From CBDAKK01 sp965196605 (GTDB lineage Bacteria; Spirochaetota; Spirochaetia; WTKD01; G963693115), in assembly GCA_965196605.1 (NCBI GenBank), contig CBDAKK010000008.1:62001-126000 (forward strand): DNA of 64,000 bases. Direction: 5' to 3'. Positions 36,964 to 45,344 of this stretch are shown here, piece after piece. The notes beneath the pieces are model-generated. The model saw nothing but the letters and a program-made list of their open reading frames with translations, did no database searches and was not told where the DNA came from. Positions within the stretch are counted from its first letter, which is position 1. Each line of letters opens with the position of its first letter. The position numbers and the translations under genes are program-made.

Positions 36964-37340
36964 TATACAAGAGTGTTCATAAGTACGCGCGAATTTCACC
37001 TACAAAGGTTCGGCGTGTTGCAAACGTAATGGTGGGCAGAAGCTATGATGAAGCCATGGCGTATTTGAAGTATTTGCCTCATTCGGGCGCACGTCTTATT
37101 AAAAACGTGGCACATGCTGCCGCCGCAAATGCGCTTTCACAAAACAGTCAGTTGGATGAAGCCTCTCTTGTGGTGACTTCCATAATTGTTAATGAGGGTC
37201 CGCGCATGAAGCGCATGTGGCCTCGTGGGCGCGGGAGAGCTGATATTTTGCTCAAGCGCTTTAGTCACATAACGGTTGCGGTTTCTGATGAAGGTGGTGC
37301 TCGGGTGAATAAGAGAAAAAACAATAGAGGAGTGCGCTAG
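36960..37340 (+). CDS. rplV: Ribosomal protein L22
   Basis: 50S protein lining the exit tunnel, 126 aa. ARISPTKVRRVANVMVGRSY and the beta-hairpin region GPRMKRMWPRGRGRAD are conserved. Overlaps rpsS by four bases and rpsC by one. Confidence 0.97.
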   Translation: MIYKSVHKYARISPTKVRRVANVMVGRSYDEAMAYLKYLPHSGARLIKNVAHAAAANALSQNSQLDEASLVVTSIIVNEGPRMKRMWPRGRGRADILLKRFSHITVAVSDEGGARVNKRKNNRGVR

Positions 37341-38059
37341 TGGGACAGAAAGTAAATCCGTATGGTTTGCGTATAGGTATAAACAAGGGATGGAAGTCGA
37401 GCTGGTATGCGAAGGGGAGACAGTACATTGAAAGTTTGACTGAAGACCTTACGCTTCGTCGCGTTATGGCTTCTATGCCAGAATTGCAAAATGTCGATAT
37501 TGCCGACATTCAAATAATTAGAAAACCACAGCTTGTGACACTGGTTATTTACACCTCGCGCCCGGGAATACTCATTGGGGTTAAGGGAGCGAATATAGAA
37601 AAGCTTACATCCAAACTTTCTAAGTATTCCAAAATGAAAATACTCATCAAGATACGGATGATACACAAGCCTGAAGCTAGCGCTCAGCTCTTAGCGATAC
37701 ACGTTGCGCGGCAGTTAAAGCAGCGCCCCGCATGGAGACGAACCTTGAAGCTTTCTCTCGTCAATGCCATGAGGTCGGGGATACAGGGAGTTAAAATTAA
37801 GGTTGCGGGGCGACTTGGCGGTGCTGAAATGTCTCAGAACAAAACCGTCAAGGAAGGACGTATTCCGCTTCATACCTTGCGTGCAGACATTGATTACGGC
37901 TTTGCCGAAGCTCATACAAAGTACGGTGTTATTGGCGTAAAGGTGTGGGTGTTCAAGGGTGAGCTTTTGAAAAAGCAGCGAGTTGATGCAGGGAATGTAA
38001 TGTCAGTTGGAAAGGGTGTAAAGCCATCTGCGTTAGAAGAGGGAGATAGCGATGCTTAG
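37340..38059 (+). CDS. rpsC: Ribosomal protein S3
   Basis: mRNA-entry protein with a KH domain, 239 aa. GTG start sharing one base with the rplV stop. MGQKVNPYGLRIGINKGW, the KH loop GILIGVKGANIEKL and the C-terminal RLGGAEMSQNKTVKEGRIPL are visible. Overlaps rplP by eight bases. Confidence 0.98.
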   Translation: MGQKVNPYGLRIGINKGWKSSWYAKGRQYIESLTEDLTLRRVMASMPELQNVDIADIQIIRKPQLVTLVIYTSRPGILIGVKGANIEKLTSKLSKYSKMKILIKIRMIHKPEASAQLLAIHVARQLKQRPAWRRTLKLSLVNAMRSGIQGVKIKVAGRLGGAEMSQNKTVKEGRIPLHTLRADIDYGFAEAHTKYGVIGVKVWVFKGELLKKQRVDAGNVMSVGKGVKPSALEEGDSDA

Positions 38060-38471
38060 CCCTAAGAGAGTAAAACATAGAAAAGAGCAGCGGCGTATAT
38101 CGAGGCGTTTGCTTGGGACTGCTACACGAGGTATTAGCATTGCCTTTGGTGATTTTGGCCTCGTTGCACTTGATCACGGATTTATTAGTTCAAGACAAAT
38201 AGAGGCTGCGCGTATTGCGCTTACTCGCTTTATCAAGCGTGGTGGCAAGGTATGGATACGCATTTTTCCGTCTTTTCCGTACACCAAAAAACCTGCAGAA
38301 ACGCGCATGGGAAGTGGAAAGGGAAGCCTAGACAGATGGGTGGCTCCCGTAAAACCGGGGCAAGTCATTTTTGAAATTGGGGGCGTAAGCGCAGAACTTG
38401 CAAAAGGAGCAATACAGCGCGCAATAGCAAAGTTGCCAACAAGGGCAAAGTTTGTTTCGCGAGGAATATAG
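38052..38471 (+). CDS. rplP: Ribosomal protein L16
   Basis: 50S protein near the tRNA sites, 139 aa. MLSPKRVKHRKEQRR, then RIFPSFPYTKKPAETRMGSG and VKPGQVIFEIGGV are family hallmarks. Two bases separate it from rpmC. Confidence 0.97.
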   Translation: MLSPKRVKHRKEQRRISRRLLGTATRGISIAFGDFGLVALDHGFISSRQIEAARIALTRFIKRGGKVWIRIFPSFPYTKKPAETRMGSGKGSLDRWVAPVKPGQVIFEIGGVSAELAKGAIQRAIAKLPTRAKFVSRGI

Positions 38472-38473
38472 AT

Positions 38474-38677
38474 ATGAAGAATTCATTTGTCGATATGAGT
38501 TTTGAAGAGCTCATTGTAAAACGGGATGAGGTGCGCAGAAAATTGCACGAATTGCGCGCGCAAATAATTATGGGACAAGTAAATAATACGGTCGAAAAGA
38601 GAAATTTGCGGCGCCAAATTGCTCGGCTTAATACGCGTATTTACAACATTATTGAGGTTGAAAGCAACAATGAGTAA
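38474..38677 (+). CDS. rpmC: Ribosomal protein L29
   Basis: Small 50S protein at the tunnel exit, 67 aa. FEELIVKRDEVRRKLHELR and the RRQIARLNTRIYNII helix fit L29. Overlaps rpsQ by eight bases. Confidence 0.95.
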   Translation: MKNSFVDMSFEELIVKRDEVRRKLHELRAQIIMGQVNNTVEKRNLRRQIARLNTRIYNIIEVESNNE

Positions 38678-38924
38678 AGAAAATCGTAAAGTGCTGCAGG
38701 GGCAGGTTGTGAGCGACAAAATGCAAAAGACAATTGTCGTGGCAATTAAGCGTAGAAAAATGCATGCTCTATATAAAAAGTATATAGGAGCTACAAAAAA
38801 AGTCATGGCGCATGATGAAAAGCAAGAAGCGCATGTTGGTGATCTTGTTCGTGTTGTGGAGGCAAGGCCGCTTTCTCGGCTAAAGCGATGGGAGCTTTTG
38901 TCTATTGTGCAGAAGGCGCAGTAG
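38670..38924 (+). CDS. rpsQ: Ribosomal protein S17
   Basis: Primary 16S rRNA binder, 84 aa. The ATG at 38670 begins MSKENRKVLQGQVVSDKMQK; the longer frame from 38619 would lie inside rpmC. The KTIVVAIKRRKMHALYKKY and AHVGDLVRVVEARPLS strands match S17. Confidence 0.96.
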   Translation: MSKENRKVLQGQVVSDKMQKTIVVAIKRRKMHALYKKYIGATKKVMAHDEKQEAHVGDLVRVVEARPLSRLKRWELLSIVQKAQ

Positions 38925-38957
38925 TCCACGGCTAAAATAACAACGTGTAGGTGAAAT

Positions 38958-39326
38958 ATGATACAGGTAGGAACACAATTAATTGTAGCGGATAATAGCG
39001 GCGCCAAGAAGGTTGAGTGTATAAGGATACTTGGTGGGACTAATAGACGCAATGCATCTGTTGGCGATATTATTGTTGTGGCGGTAAAAATAGCGGTGCC
39101 AGAGTCGGCGGTGCCTAAGGGTTCTGTGCAGCGCGCGGTTATTGTGAGGGTTTCAAAAGAATATAGGCGTACGGATGGCACGTATATTCGTTTTGATGAT
39201 AATGCCTGCGTGGTGCTTGATGCGGCTGAAAAACCTAGGGGTAAGCGCGTTTTTGGCCCCGTGGCAAGAGAGCTTCGTGAGGTTGGGCAGATGAAAATAA
39301 TTTCTTTGGCACCAGAGGTTTTGTAA
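38958..39326 (+). CDS. rplN: Ribosomal protein L14
   Basis: 50S protein at the subunit interface, 122 aa. MIQVGTQLIVADNSGAKKVE and GSVQRAVIVRVSKEYRR match the L14 signature. Shares one base with rplX. Confidence 0.97.
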   Translation: MIQVGTQLIVADNSGAKKVECIRILGGTNRRNASVGDIIVVAVKIAVPESAVPKGSVQRAVIVRVSKEYRRTDGTYIRFDDNACVVLDAAEKPRGKRVFGPVARELREVGQMKIISLAPEVL

Positions 39327-39628
39327 TGAGCAAGATTAAGAAAAACGACCTCGTCCAAGTTATGAATGGTCGAGAGAAGGGCAAAACGGGTAAGGTTACC
39401 GAAGTGAATACACAAAAAAATGTAGTGTATGTTTCTGGGGTAAACATGGTAAAAAAGGCTGTGAAGCCACGCTCGCAACAGGAAAAGGGTGGTATACGCA
39501 CGGTTGAGGCACCGCTTCATATTTCAAAGCTATGTGTAGTTTCAAAGGGTAAGCCGTCTCGTGTTGGTTACAAGTTTGAAAATGGAAAGAAGGTTCGCTT
39601 TGCGAAAAAAACCGGGGAGGTGTTGTAA
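39326..39628 (+). CDS. rplX: Ribosomal protein L24
   Basis: 50S assembly initiator, 100 aa. A KOW motif (KKNDLVQVMNGREKGKTGKV) and VSGVNMVKKAVKP are visible. Overlaps rplE by one base (TAATG). Confidence 0.96.
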   Translation: MSKIKKNDLVQVMNGREKGKTGKVTEVNTQKNVVYVSGVNMVKKAVKPRSQQEKGGIRTVEAPLHISKLCVVSKGKPSRVGYKFENGKKVRFAKKTGEVL

Positions 39629-40173
39629 TGGCAGTACCGTATTTTAATGAGCTTTATGCAAGTGATATTGTCCCGCAGCTTAAAAAGCAATTTGGTTATA
39701 AGTCGGTCATGCAAGTGCCTCGACTTATGAAAATAGTTGTTTCTTCTGGTGTGGGTGATGTTATTCAAAATAGAAAACGCATAGAAAATGTAATGGAAGA
39801 AATAAGTGCTATAACGGGACAGAAACCAGTTTCTACAAAGGCGCGCTTGTCAATTTCTAACTTTAAGTTGCGTGAGGGTATGCCCATAGGGGTGAAGGTG
39901 ACTTTAAGAAAAAAACGCATGTATGATTTTTTCTATCGTCTTGTGCACATAGCAATACCGCGCATTAAGGATTTTCGAGGCGTAAAGAAAAATGGATTTG
40001 ATGGACATGGTTCGTACTCTTTGGGTATTCAAGAGCACATCATATTTCCAGAAATAGATTATGATTCAATAGAAAAAATCATTGGATTGAATATAACATT
40101 TGTTACATCTGCAAAGACAGACGAAGAAGCAAAGGCGTTGCTTGAAAAATTTCAAATGCCTTTTGTAAAATAA
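39628..40173 (+). CDS. rplE: Ribosomal protein L5
   Basis: 5S rRNA-binding protein of 50S, 181 aa. Contains SVMQVPRLMKIVVSSGVGD, ITGQKPVSTKARLSI and the C-terminal IFPEIDYDSIEKIIGLNITF. Normal length and intact. Confidence 0.97.
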   Translation: MAVPYFNELYASDIVPQLKKQFGYKSVMQVPRLMKIVVSSGVGDVIQNRKRIENVMEEISAITGQKPVSTKARLSISNFKLREGMPIGVKVTLRKKRMYDFFYRLVHIAIPRIKDFRGVKKNGFDGHGSYSLGIQEHIIFPEIDYDSIEKIIGLNITFVTSAKTDEEAKALLEKFQMPFVK

Positions 40174-40183
40174 AGAGGTTTAT

Positions 40184-40369
40184 ATGGCAAAAAAATCCTT
40201 AATATTTAAAGCGAAACGTACTCCTAAATATAGCACTCGTCAAGTAAATCGTTGTAATGTATGTGGTCGCGTAAGGGGCTACATGAGGCGTTTTCAACTT
40301 TGCAGAATTTGCTTTCGGAAGTTTGCAAGCGCAGGGCAAATTTCTGGAGTGAGAAAATCAAGTTGGTAA
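40184..40369 (+). CDS. rpsN: Ribosomal protein S14, zinc-binding form
   Basis: 30S head protein, 61 aa, the short C-plus type. Zinc ligands CNVCGR and CRICFRKFA are present. This contrasts with the zinc-free L31 at 25872. Confidence 0.96.
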   Translation: MAKKSLIFKAKRTPKYSTRQVNRCNVCGRVRGYMRRFQLCRICFRKFASAGQISGVRKSSW

Positions 40370-40385
40370 GGGAGTAGGAGGAAAA

Positions 40386-40790
40386 ATGGCAGTTTCAGAT
40401 CCAATAGCCGATATGCTCACGATGGTTCGCAATGCGTATAGTGCGAAGCATGAGAGTATTACAGTTCGGAATTCTAAAATAAATAAAGAGATACTTCGAG
40501 TTCTTAGTTCTGAAGGATACATTAACAAGTTTTCAGTTGCAAAGGGTACTAAAAAGCCTTTTCCGGTTTTGAAAGTAACCTTGAAGTATGATACGAAGGG
40601 AAATTCTGTTATTCATGAAATAAAGAAAATATCGAAGCCCGGTCGTCGTGTGTATTCGCGTTATAAGAACATAGGACGAGAACGTAATGGCTTTGGTACT
40701 ATTATCGTTTCAACTTCTCACGGGGTAATAACCGATCGTGAAGCAAGAGCGAAGAAAGTAGGGGGCGAACTCATTTGTTCGGTGTGGTAG
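40386..40790 (+). CDS. rpsH: Ribosomal protein S8
   Basis: Central 16S rRNA-binding protein, 134 aa, often an operon repressor in other bacteria. DPIADMLTMVRNAYSA at the start and GTIIVSTSHGVITDREARAKKVGGELIC at the end (family C-terminus) are diagnostic. Preceded by AGGAGGAAAA. Confidence 0.97.
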   Translation: MAVSDPIADMLTMVRNAYSAKHESITVRNSKINKEILRVLSSEGYINKFSVAKGTKKPFPVLKVTLKYDTKGNSVIHEIKKISKPGRRVYSRYKNIGRERNGFGTIIVSTSHGVITDREARAKKVGGELICSVW

Positions 40791-40796
40791 GTTAAT

Positions 40797-41342
40797 ATGT
40801 CACGTATAGGAAGAATGCCAATTGTAATACCTAGCGGAGTTTCTTTGGAACAAAGTGATGGTGTGCTTGTTGTTAAGGGAGCGAAGGGTACGCTCTCTCA
40901 AAAATTAGTGCCAGAGGTGCAGTGTGTTGTTGAAGGCGAGCAGTGTGCGGTAAGGCGTGTTAGTGAAGAAAAACGAGCCAAGCAAATGCACGGGCTTTTT
41001 AGACAGCTTGTTAACAACATGATTGTCGGTGTCTCTGCGGGCTTTGAGAGGCGATTGCAACTTGTGGGCGTTGGATATAGAGCGGAACTTAAGAAAGAGA
41101 GCGTTGTTTTTAACTTGGGTTATTCCACTTCTATTGAGTATGCTATTCCACAAGATATAGAAATACAGGTTGAGGGTCAGCAAGATATTGTTGTGGTCAA
41201 GGGTATTAGTAAAGAGCTTGTTGGCAAAACGGCTTCTGAAATACGCAGTTTGCGGAAACCAGAGCCTTATAAGGGCAAGGGTATTCGTTATAGTGATGAA
41301 GTTGTCCGCCGTAAAGAAGGAAAGTCAGGTTCTAAAAAGTAA
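40797..41342 (+). CDS. rplF: Ribosomal protein L6
   Basis: 50S protein near the GTPase centre, 181 aa. MSRIGRMPIVIPSGV, QLVGVGYRAEL and the signature PEPYKGKGIRY are present. Six bases after rpsH. Confidence 0.97.
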   Translation: MSRIGRMPIVIPSGVSLEQSDGVLVVKGAKGTLSQKLVPEVQCVVEGEQCAVRRVSEEKRAKQMHGLFRQLVNNMIVGVSAGFERRLQLVGVGYRAELKKESVVFNLGYSTSIEYAIPQDIEIQVEGQQDIVVVKGISKELVGKTASEIRSLRKPEPYKGKGIRYSDEVVRRKEGKSGSKK

Positions 41343-41361
41343 GTGAGGCACGGGTGTAAAC

Positions 41362-41736
41362 ATGAAGGTTCAACAGATAAGTAAAAAGATACCTCTAAAA
41401 CTTGTACGGAGAGTGCGCAGAAAGCGTCGTGTGCGTGGAAAAATTTCCGGCACATCGGCGTGCCCGCGCATAAGTATTTTTCGTTCTAATCGACATCTGT
41501 TTGTTCAGGCTATAGATGATGTCGAGAAAAAAACGAGTGTAAGTATTTCTTCATATGGCAAGGAGCAAAAGGTCACGAATGTGAACCTTGAAATTGCCAA
41601 GAAGCTTGGCACGCAGTTTTCTGCTGCGCTTCGTGAGAAAAACATTGAGTCCGTGGTTTTCGATAGAAATGGATATCGCTATCATGGTGTGGTAAAAGCC
41701 TTTGCTGATGGCATGCGGGAGAATATTGCATTTTAA
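41362..41736 (+). CDS. rplR: Ribosomal protein L18
   Basis: 5S rRNA-binding protein, 124 aa. RVRRKRRVRGKISGTSACPR, FRSNRHLFVQAIDD and the final VVFDRNGYRYHGVVKAFADG are typical of L18. Confidence 0.96.
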   Translation: MKVQQISKKIPLKLVRRVRRKRRVRGKISGTSACPRISIFRSNRHLFVQAIDDVEKKTSVSISSYGKEQKVTNVNLEIAKKLGTQFSAALREKNIESVVFDRNGYRYHGVVKAFADGMRENIAF

Positions 41737-41750
41737 TGTGAGGAATGTTT

Positions 41751-42374
41751 ATGGCTGAAGAAAATCAAAAAAATGTACAAGCAACGCCCGATGGGCGAGA
41801 AAAGGCGGGCGCACAAACGCGTGATTCGAGACCATCTCGTCGTAGGCGTTTTCAAGACAATAGATCGCGGGATTCTCGTGGTGCGCCTGAAGAAGAAAAG
41901 GAGTTTAGCGAAAACCTCGTAAAGCTTAACCGTGTTACAAAGGTTTTGAAGGGCGGAAGACGCTTTTCTTTTTCTGCGCTTGTTATAATAGGTAATAAAA
42001 AAGGCAAGGTTGGCTATGGTTTTGGTAAGGCGGGCGATGTTTCTGAAGCCATACGCAAGGCAATACAGAACGCGAGAAAAAATTTAATAACGGTGCCTAT
42101 GTACAAGCAGACTATTCCGCATTGGATAGTGGGAAAATTTGATAGTGCTCGTGTGTTGCTTAAGCCCGCCGCCCCCGGTGCTGGAATTATTGCCGGAGGC
42201 CCAGTGCGCATTATTTTGGAAATGGCGGGAGTTTCTGACATTCTTTCAAAATGCATGGGTTCGAGAAATGCTATTAATGTTATAAAGGCAACGCTCGATG
42301 GTCTTTTGCGGATTTCGTCTGTGCGTGATGCTGCGCTTGCACGTGGAAAGCACATGCAGGATTTGTGGAGTTAA
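41751..42374 (+). CDS. rpsE: Ribosomal protein S5 with N-terminal extension
   Basis: Translational-fidelity protein of 30S, 207 aa from the ATG at 41751 (GAGGA upstream; an in-frame ATG two codons earlier is possible). Residues 1 to about 50 form a charged Arg/Asp/Glu-rich extension absent from E. coli S5. The double-stranded-RNA-binding fold follows (LVKLNRVTKVLKGGRRFSFS, GNKKGKVGYGFGKA), with the C-terminal KCMGSRNAINVIKATLDGL. Confidence 0.95.
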   Translation: MAEENQKNVQATPDGREKAGAQTRDSRPSRRRRFQDNRSRDSRGAPEEEKEFSENLVKLNRVTKVLKGGRRFSFSALVIIGNKKGKVGYGFGKAGDVSEAIRKAIQNARKNLITVPMYKQTIPHWIVGKFDSARVLLKPAAPGAGIIAGGPVRIILEMAGVSDILSKCMGSRNAINVIKATLDGLLRISSVRDAALARGKHMQDLWS

Positions 42375-42375
42375 A

Positions 42376-42558
42376 ATGAGTAAGTTACAAATAACACAGG
42401 TAAAAAGTGCTATTGGTCGCTTGCCTGCACAAAGGGCAACGCTTACGGCATTGGGCTTGAAAAAAATCAATGCTACTGTTACACAAGTGGACAATGCGTG
42501 CATACGAGGCATGGTGCGCGCGGTTGGACATCTTATAAAGGTTGAGGAAATACAATGA
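42376..42558 (+). CDS. rpmD: Ribosomal protein L30
   Basis: Small 50S protein, 60 aa, starting MSKLQITQVKSAIGR at 42376, one base after the rpsE stop; the upstream part of the open frame overlaps rpsE. The segment TLTALGLKKINATVTQVDN is typical. Overlaps rplO by four bases. Confidence 0.94.
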   Translation: MSKLQITQVKSAIGRLPAQRATLTALGLKKINATVTQVDNACIRGMVRAVGHLIKVEEIQ

Positions 42559-43055
42559 ACGCAACTTCCGTAGAAAAAACACCTATATCAATTCCGCCTA
42601 GTACCGTTACGCGGCGTAAGCGCGTAGGGCGCGGCGCGGGCTCGGGTACTGGTTGTACGGCGGGTCGTGGAACCAAGGGGCAAAAGGCTCGTTCAGGTTC
42701 AAAGACGCGTCCGGGCTTTGAAGGTGGGCAAATGCCCTTGTACAGAAGACTCCCGCGTAGGGGTTTTTCTAATTACCCTTTCAAGCAAAAGCCGCTTGTG
42801 CTTTCGCTTGGCTTTGTAGACAAAAAATATCAGGCTTCTGAAGTCGTTTCATTAGAAAGTCTTAAAGAGAAAAAGCTGATTAGAGAGCGCGTTAAGTTTG
42901 TAAAAATACTGGGTACGGGTGATGTAAGCAAGGCGCTTATTATAGATGAAAGTGTATACCTTGCAGCTTCGGTGCGAGATAAAATACTCGCTCAAGGCGG
43001 AGAGGTTCGCTCGCTTGTTGCTGACAACACTACTTCTGGAGAAAATACCTCATGA
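42555..43055 (+). CDS. rplO: Ribosomal protein L15
   Basis: 50S assembly protein, 166 aa. RKRVGRGAGSGTGCTAGRGT, KGQKARSGSKTRPGFEGGQM and PLYRRLPRRGFSN are the glycine-rich N-terminal features of the family. Overlaps secY by four bases. Confidence 0.96.
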   Translation: MNATSVEKTPISIPPSTVTRRKRVGRGAGSGTGCTAGRGTKGQKARSGSKTRPGFEGGQMPLYRRLPRRGFSNYPFKQKPLVLSLGFVDKKYQASEVVSLESLKEKKLIRERVKFVKILGTGDVSKALIIDESVYLAASVRDKILAQGGEVRSLVADNTTSGENTS

Positions 43056-44374
43056 ATCTACGTTCTCTTTTCACAATAGTAGAGTTGCGCAATAGAATAT
43101 TGTTCACGTTTTCAATGCTGGTGATATTCCGTCTTGGCGCTGTCATACCTATTCCGGGTATTAACTTGGATGCTTTGAATACCTACTTTTTACAGCAGCA
43201 ATCGGGAGGGGGCATTGGCACGTCGCTTGTGAACTACTTGGACTTTTTTGCAGGCGGTGCATTTTCGCGCTTTTCTATATTTATGCTAGGGGTGGTCCCG
43301 TATATTTCCACATCAATTATAATGCAGCTTTTGTCGGTAACCTTTCCCGCTTTAAAGCGCATATATGAAATGGAAGGCGGTCGTCGTAAAATGCAGCGCT
43401 ATACGCGCTATGCTACGGTGCTTGTAACCTTTGCCCAGTCTTTTATTGTTACGGTCTATGCTCGTTCTATTCCTGATGCAATATCGCTTCCCTTTCTTCA
43501 GTACTCGCTTATTGCAATGCTTACCGTTACTACTGGAACCATGCTTTTATTGTGGCTAGGCGATCAAATAAACTTGCGCGGAATAGGAAATGGCGTGTCG
43601 CTGATTATTTTTGCAGGGATTGTGGCTCAAATGCCACGGGCGATTTATTCGTTGTACACCATTATTCAAAGCGGGCAACTCAACCCTCTGTATTTTATTT
43701 TTGTCTTTGTGCTTTTTGCTGGCATTATTTCGTTGGTAGTTATAGAGCAGCGTGGACAACGGCGCATACCAGTGCATTACGCAAAACGCGTTGTGGGTAG
43801 AAAAATGTATGGTGCGCAGAATGTTTACATTCCGTTTAAATTGAATCCTTCGGGGGTTATTCCTGTTATTTTCGCTTCTTCTCTTTTGACCTTTCCCTTG
43901 CAGATATTGCAGGGTGCTGGTAGTACTTCCACGTGGATTGCCAAGCTTTCATATTGGTTGCGTCCTACGGGTTGGGTGTATATGTTGGTGTACACGCTTC
44001 TTATTGTGTTTTTTGCTTACTTCTATACGCAGGTTACCTTGAATCCTATTGAAATATCAAAGAATGTGCGAGAAAATGGCGGTACAATACCGGGAATACG
44101 TAGTGAAAATATGGAGTTGTATTTTTTACGTATTCTCAATAGAATAGTCTTGCCCGGCGCTTTATTTTTAGCCTTTATTGCAATTATGCCTACGCTTATA
44201 CAGTCTATATTAGGGTTTCCTGAACAGGTTTCCTACATATTGGGTGGAACTTCCATGCTAATTTTGGTAGGCGTTGCGCTCGACCTTATTTCTCAAATAG
44301 AGGCAAGCCAAAAGATGCACCATCAAGGTGGAAGTTCGGGTGCAAAAGGCTCAATAAGAGGAAGGAATTTATAA
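43052..44374 (+). CDS. secY: Protein translocase channel subunit SecY
   Basis: Inner-membrane protein-conducting channel, 440 aa, ten membrane segments expected. Visible landmarks: the first segment near FRLGAVIPIPGINL (conserved GxxIPxPG), QLLSVTFPALKRI, the cytoplasmic loop with EQRGQRRIPVHYAKRVVGRK, and NPIEISKNVRENGG. It sits in the spc operon after rplO; adk, map and infA do not follow, and rpmJ comes next. Confidence 0.97.
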   Translation: MNLRSLFTIVELRNRILFTFSMLVIFRLGAVIPIPGINLDALNTYFLQQQSGGGIGTSLVNYLDFFAGGAFSRFSIFMLGVVPYISTSIIMQLLSVTFPALKRIYEMEGGRRKMQRYTRYATVLVTFAQSFIVTVYARSIPDAISLPFLQYSLIAMLTVTTGTMLLLWLGDQINLRGIGNGVSLIIFAGIVAQMPRAIYSLYTIIQSGQLNPLYFIFVFVLFAGIISLVVIEQRGQRRIPVHYAKRVVGRKMYGAQNVYIPFKLNPSGVIPVIFASSLLTFPLQILQGAGSTSTWIAKLSYWLRPTGWVYMLVYTLLIVFFAYFYTQVTLNPIEISKNVRENGGTIPGIRSENMELYFLRILNRIVLPGALFLAFIAIMPTLIQSILGFPEQVSYILGGTSMLILVGVALDLISQIEASQKMHHQGGSSGAKGSIRGRNL

Positions 44375-44408
44375 TGATAATGTCTTGCATGAGGACTGGA
44401 GGTGCTCG

Positions 44409-44525
44409 ATGAAAGTTAAAGTAAATGTAAAAAAAAGATGCGATCATTGCAAAATTATACGCAGGCGCGGAGTGCTTCGCGTAATATGCAGCAATAATCC
44501 TAATCATAAACAAAGGCAGAGGTAA
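44409..44525 (+). CDS. rpmJ: Ribosomal protein L36
   Basis: 38-aa zinc protein of 50S. MKVKVNVKKRCDHCKIIRRR is typical; zinc ligands C11, C14, C27 and H33 are all present. GGAGG lies nine bases before the ATG (ggaggtgctcgatg). Position between secY and rpsM is the common one. Confidence 0.95.
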   Translation: MKVKVNVKKRCDHCKIIRRRGVLRVICSNNPNHKQRQR

Positions 44526-44534
44526 TAAATAATA

Positions 44535-44900
44535 ATGGCACGTATAGCTGGAGTAGATTTGCCAAACAAGCATATTGATGTTGCGCTCACGTATATCTAT
44601 GGGATAGGGCGTGTGTCTGCAATAGAGATATGCAAAAAAGTTGGCGTAGATACTGAAAAATTGGCAAATGATCTTAGTACCGATGAGATAAGTCATGTGC
44701 GACAAGTTATTGAGAATGACTACGTAGTGGAAGGTCGTTTACGTACTGAAATTGCGCTTAATATTAAGCGGCTTATGGATACGGGGAGCTACAGGGGTAT
44801 ACGTCATAGAAAGGGCTTGCCAACGCGTGGTCAAAACACACAGAAAAACGCGCGAACTCGCAAGGGTAAGAAAAAAACAGTAGCGGGTAAAAAGAAATAG
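44535..44900 (+). CDS. rpsM: Ribosomal protein S13
   Basis: 30S head protein contacting P-site tRNA, 121 aa. MARIAGVDLPNKHIDVALTY, GSYRGIRHRKGLPTRGQNT and a Lys-rich tail are diagnostic. Nine bases after rpmJ. Confidence 0.97.
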   Translation: MARIAGVDLPNKHIDVALTYIYGIGRVSAIEICKKVGVDTEKLANDLSTDEISHVRQVIENDYVVEGRLRTEIALNIKRLMDTGSYRGIRHRKGLPTRGQNTQKNARTRKGKKKTVAGKKK

Positions 44901-44909
44901 GAGTAGCAC

Positions 44910-45287
44910 ATGGCAAAACAAAAAAAGAGAGAAAAAAAGAATATTGTCAACGGCCGTGTATATATTCAGGCTACGTTTAACAACACGTTTGTCACTGTTA
45001 CTGACCAAAGCGGAGCAGTGTTGTGTTGGTCAAGTTCGGGTTCATTGGGTTTTAGGGGTGCTAAAAAGTCAACTCCGTATGCCGCACAAATGGCAACGGA
45101 AGCGGCTCTTAAAAAGGCCTCAGACTATGGGCTTGAAAGAGTGTCGGTCTTTGTAAAAGGGCCTGGTGCGGGTAGAGATTCTGCAATACGTTCTATTGTA
45201 GGTTTGAACATTGATATTCTTTCTATTCACGATTTGACTGCTATTCCGCACAATGGGTGTCGTCCCCGAAAAGTTCGACATCCGTAA
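44910..45287 (+). CDS. rpsK: Ribosomal protein S11
   Basis: 30S platform protein, 125 aa. GRVYIQATFNNTFVTVTDQS, VSVFVKGPGAGRDSAIR and the conserved end IPHNGCRPRKVRHP are visible. Confidence 0.97.
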   Translation: MAKQKKREKKNIVNGRVYIQATFNNTFVTVTDQSGAVLCWSSSGSLGFRGAKKSTPYAAQMATEAALKKASDYGLERVSVFVKGPGAGRDSAIRSIVGLNIDILSIHDLTAIPHNGCRPRKVRHP

Positions 45288-45344
45288 TATGCATCGCACA
45301 TGGCGTTGTAAGTATTATGTATTATTTACTACTATGGAGGGACG

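Noticed and set aside
38483..39520. Minus-strand open frame of 345 codons
   Set aside because: It lies antisense to rpmC, rpsQ, rplN and rplX, which are certain; it is a shadow of their codon use.
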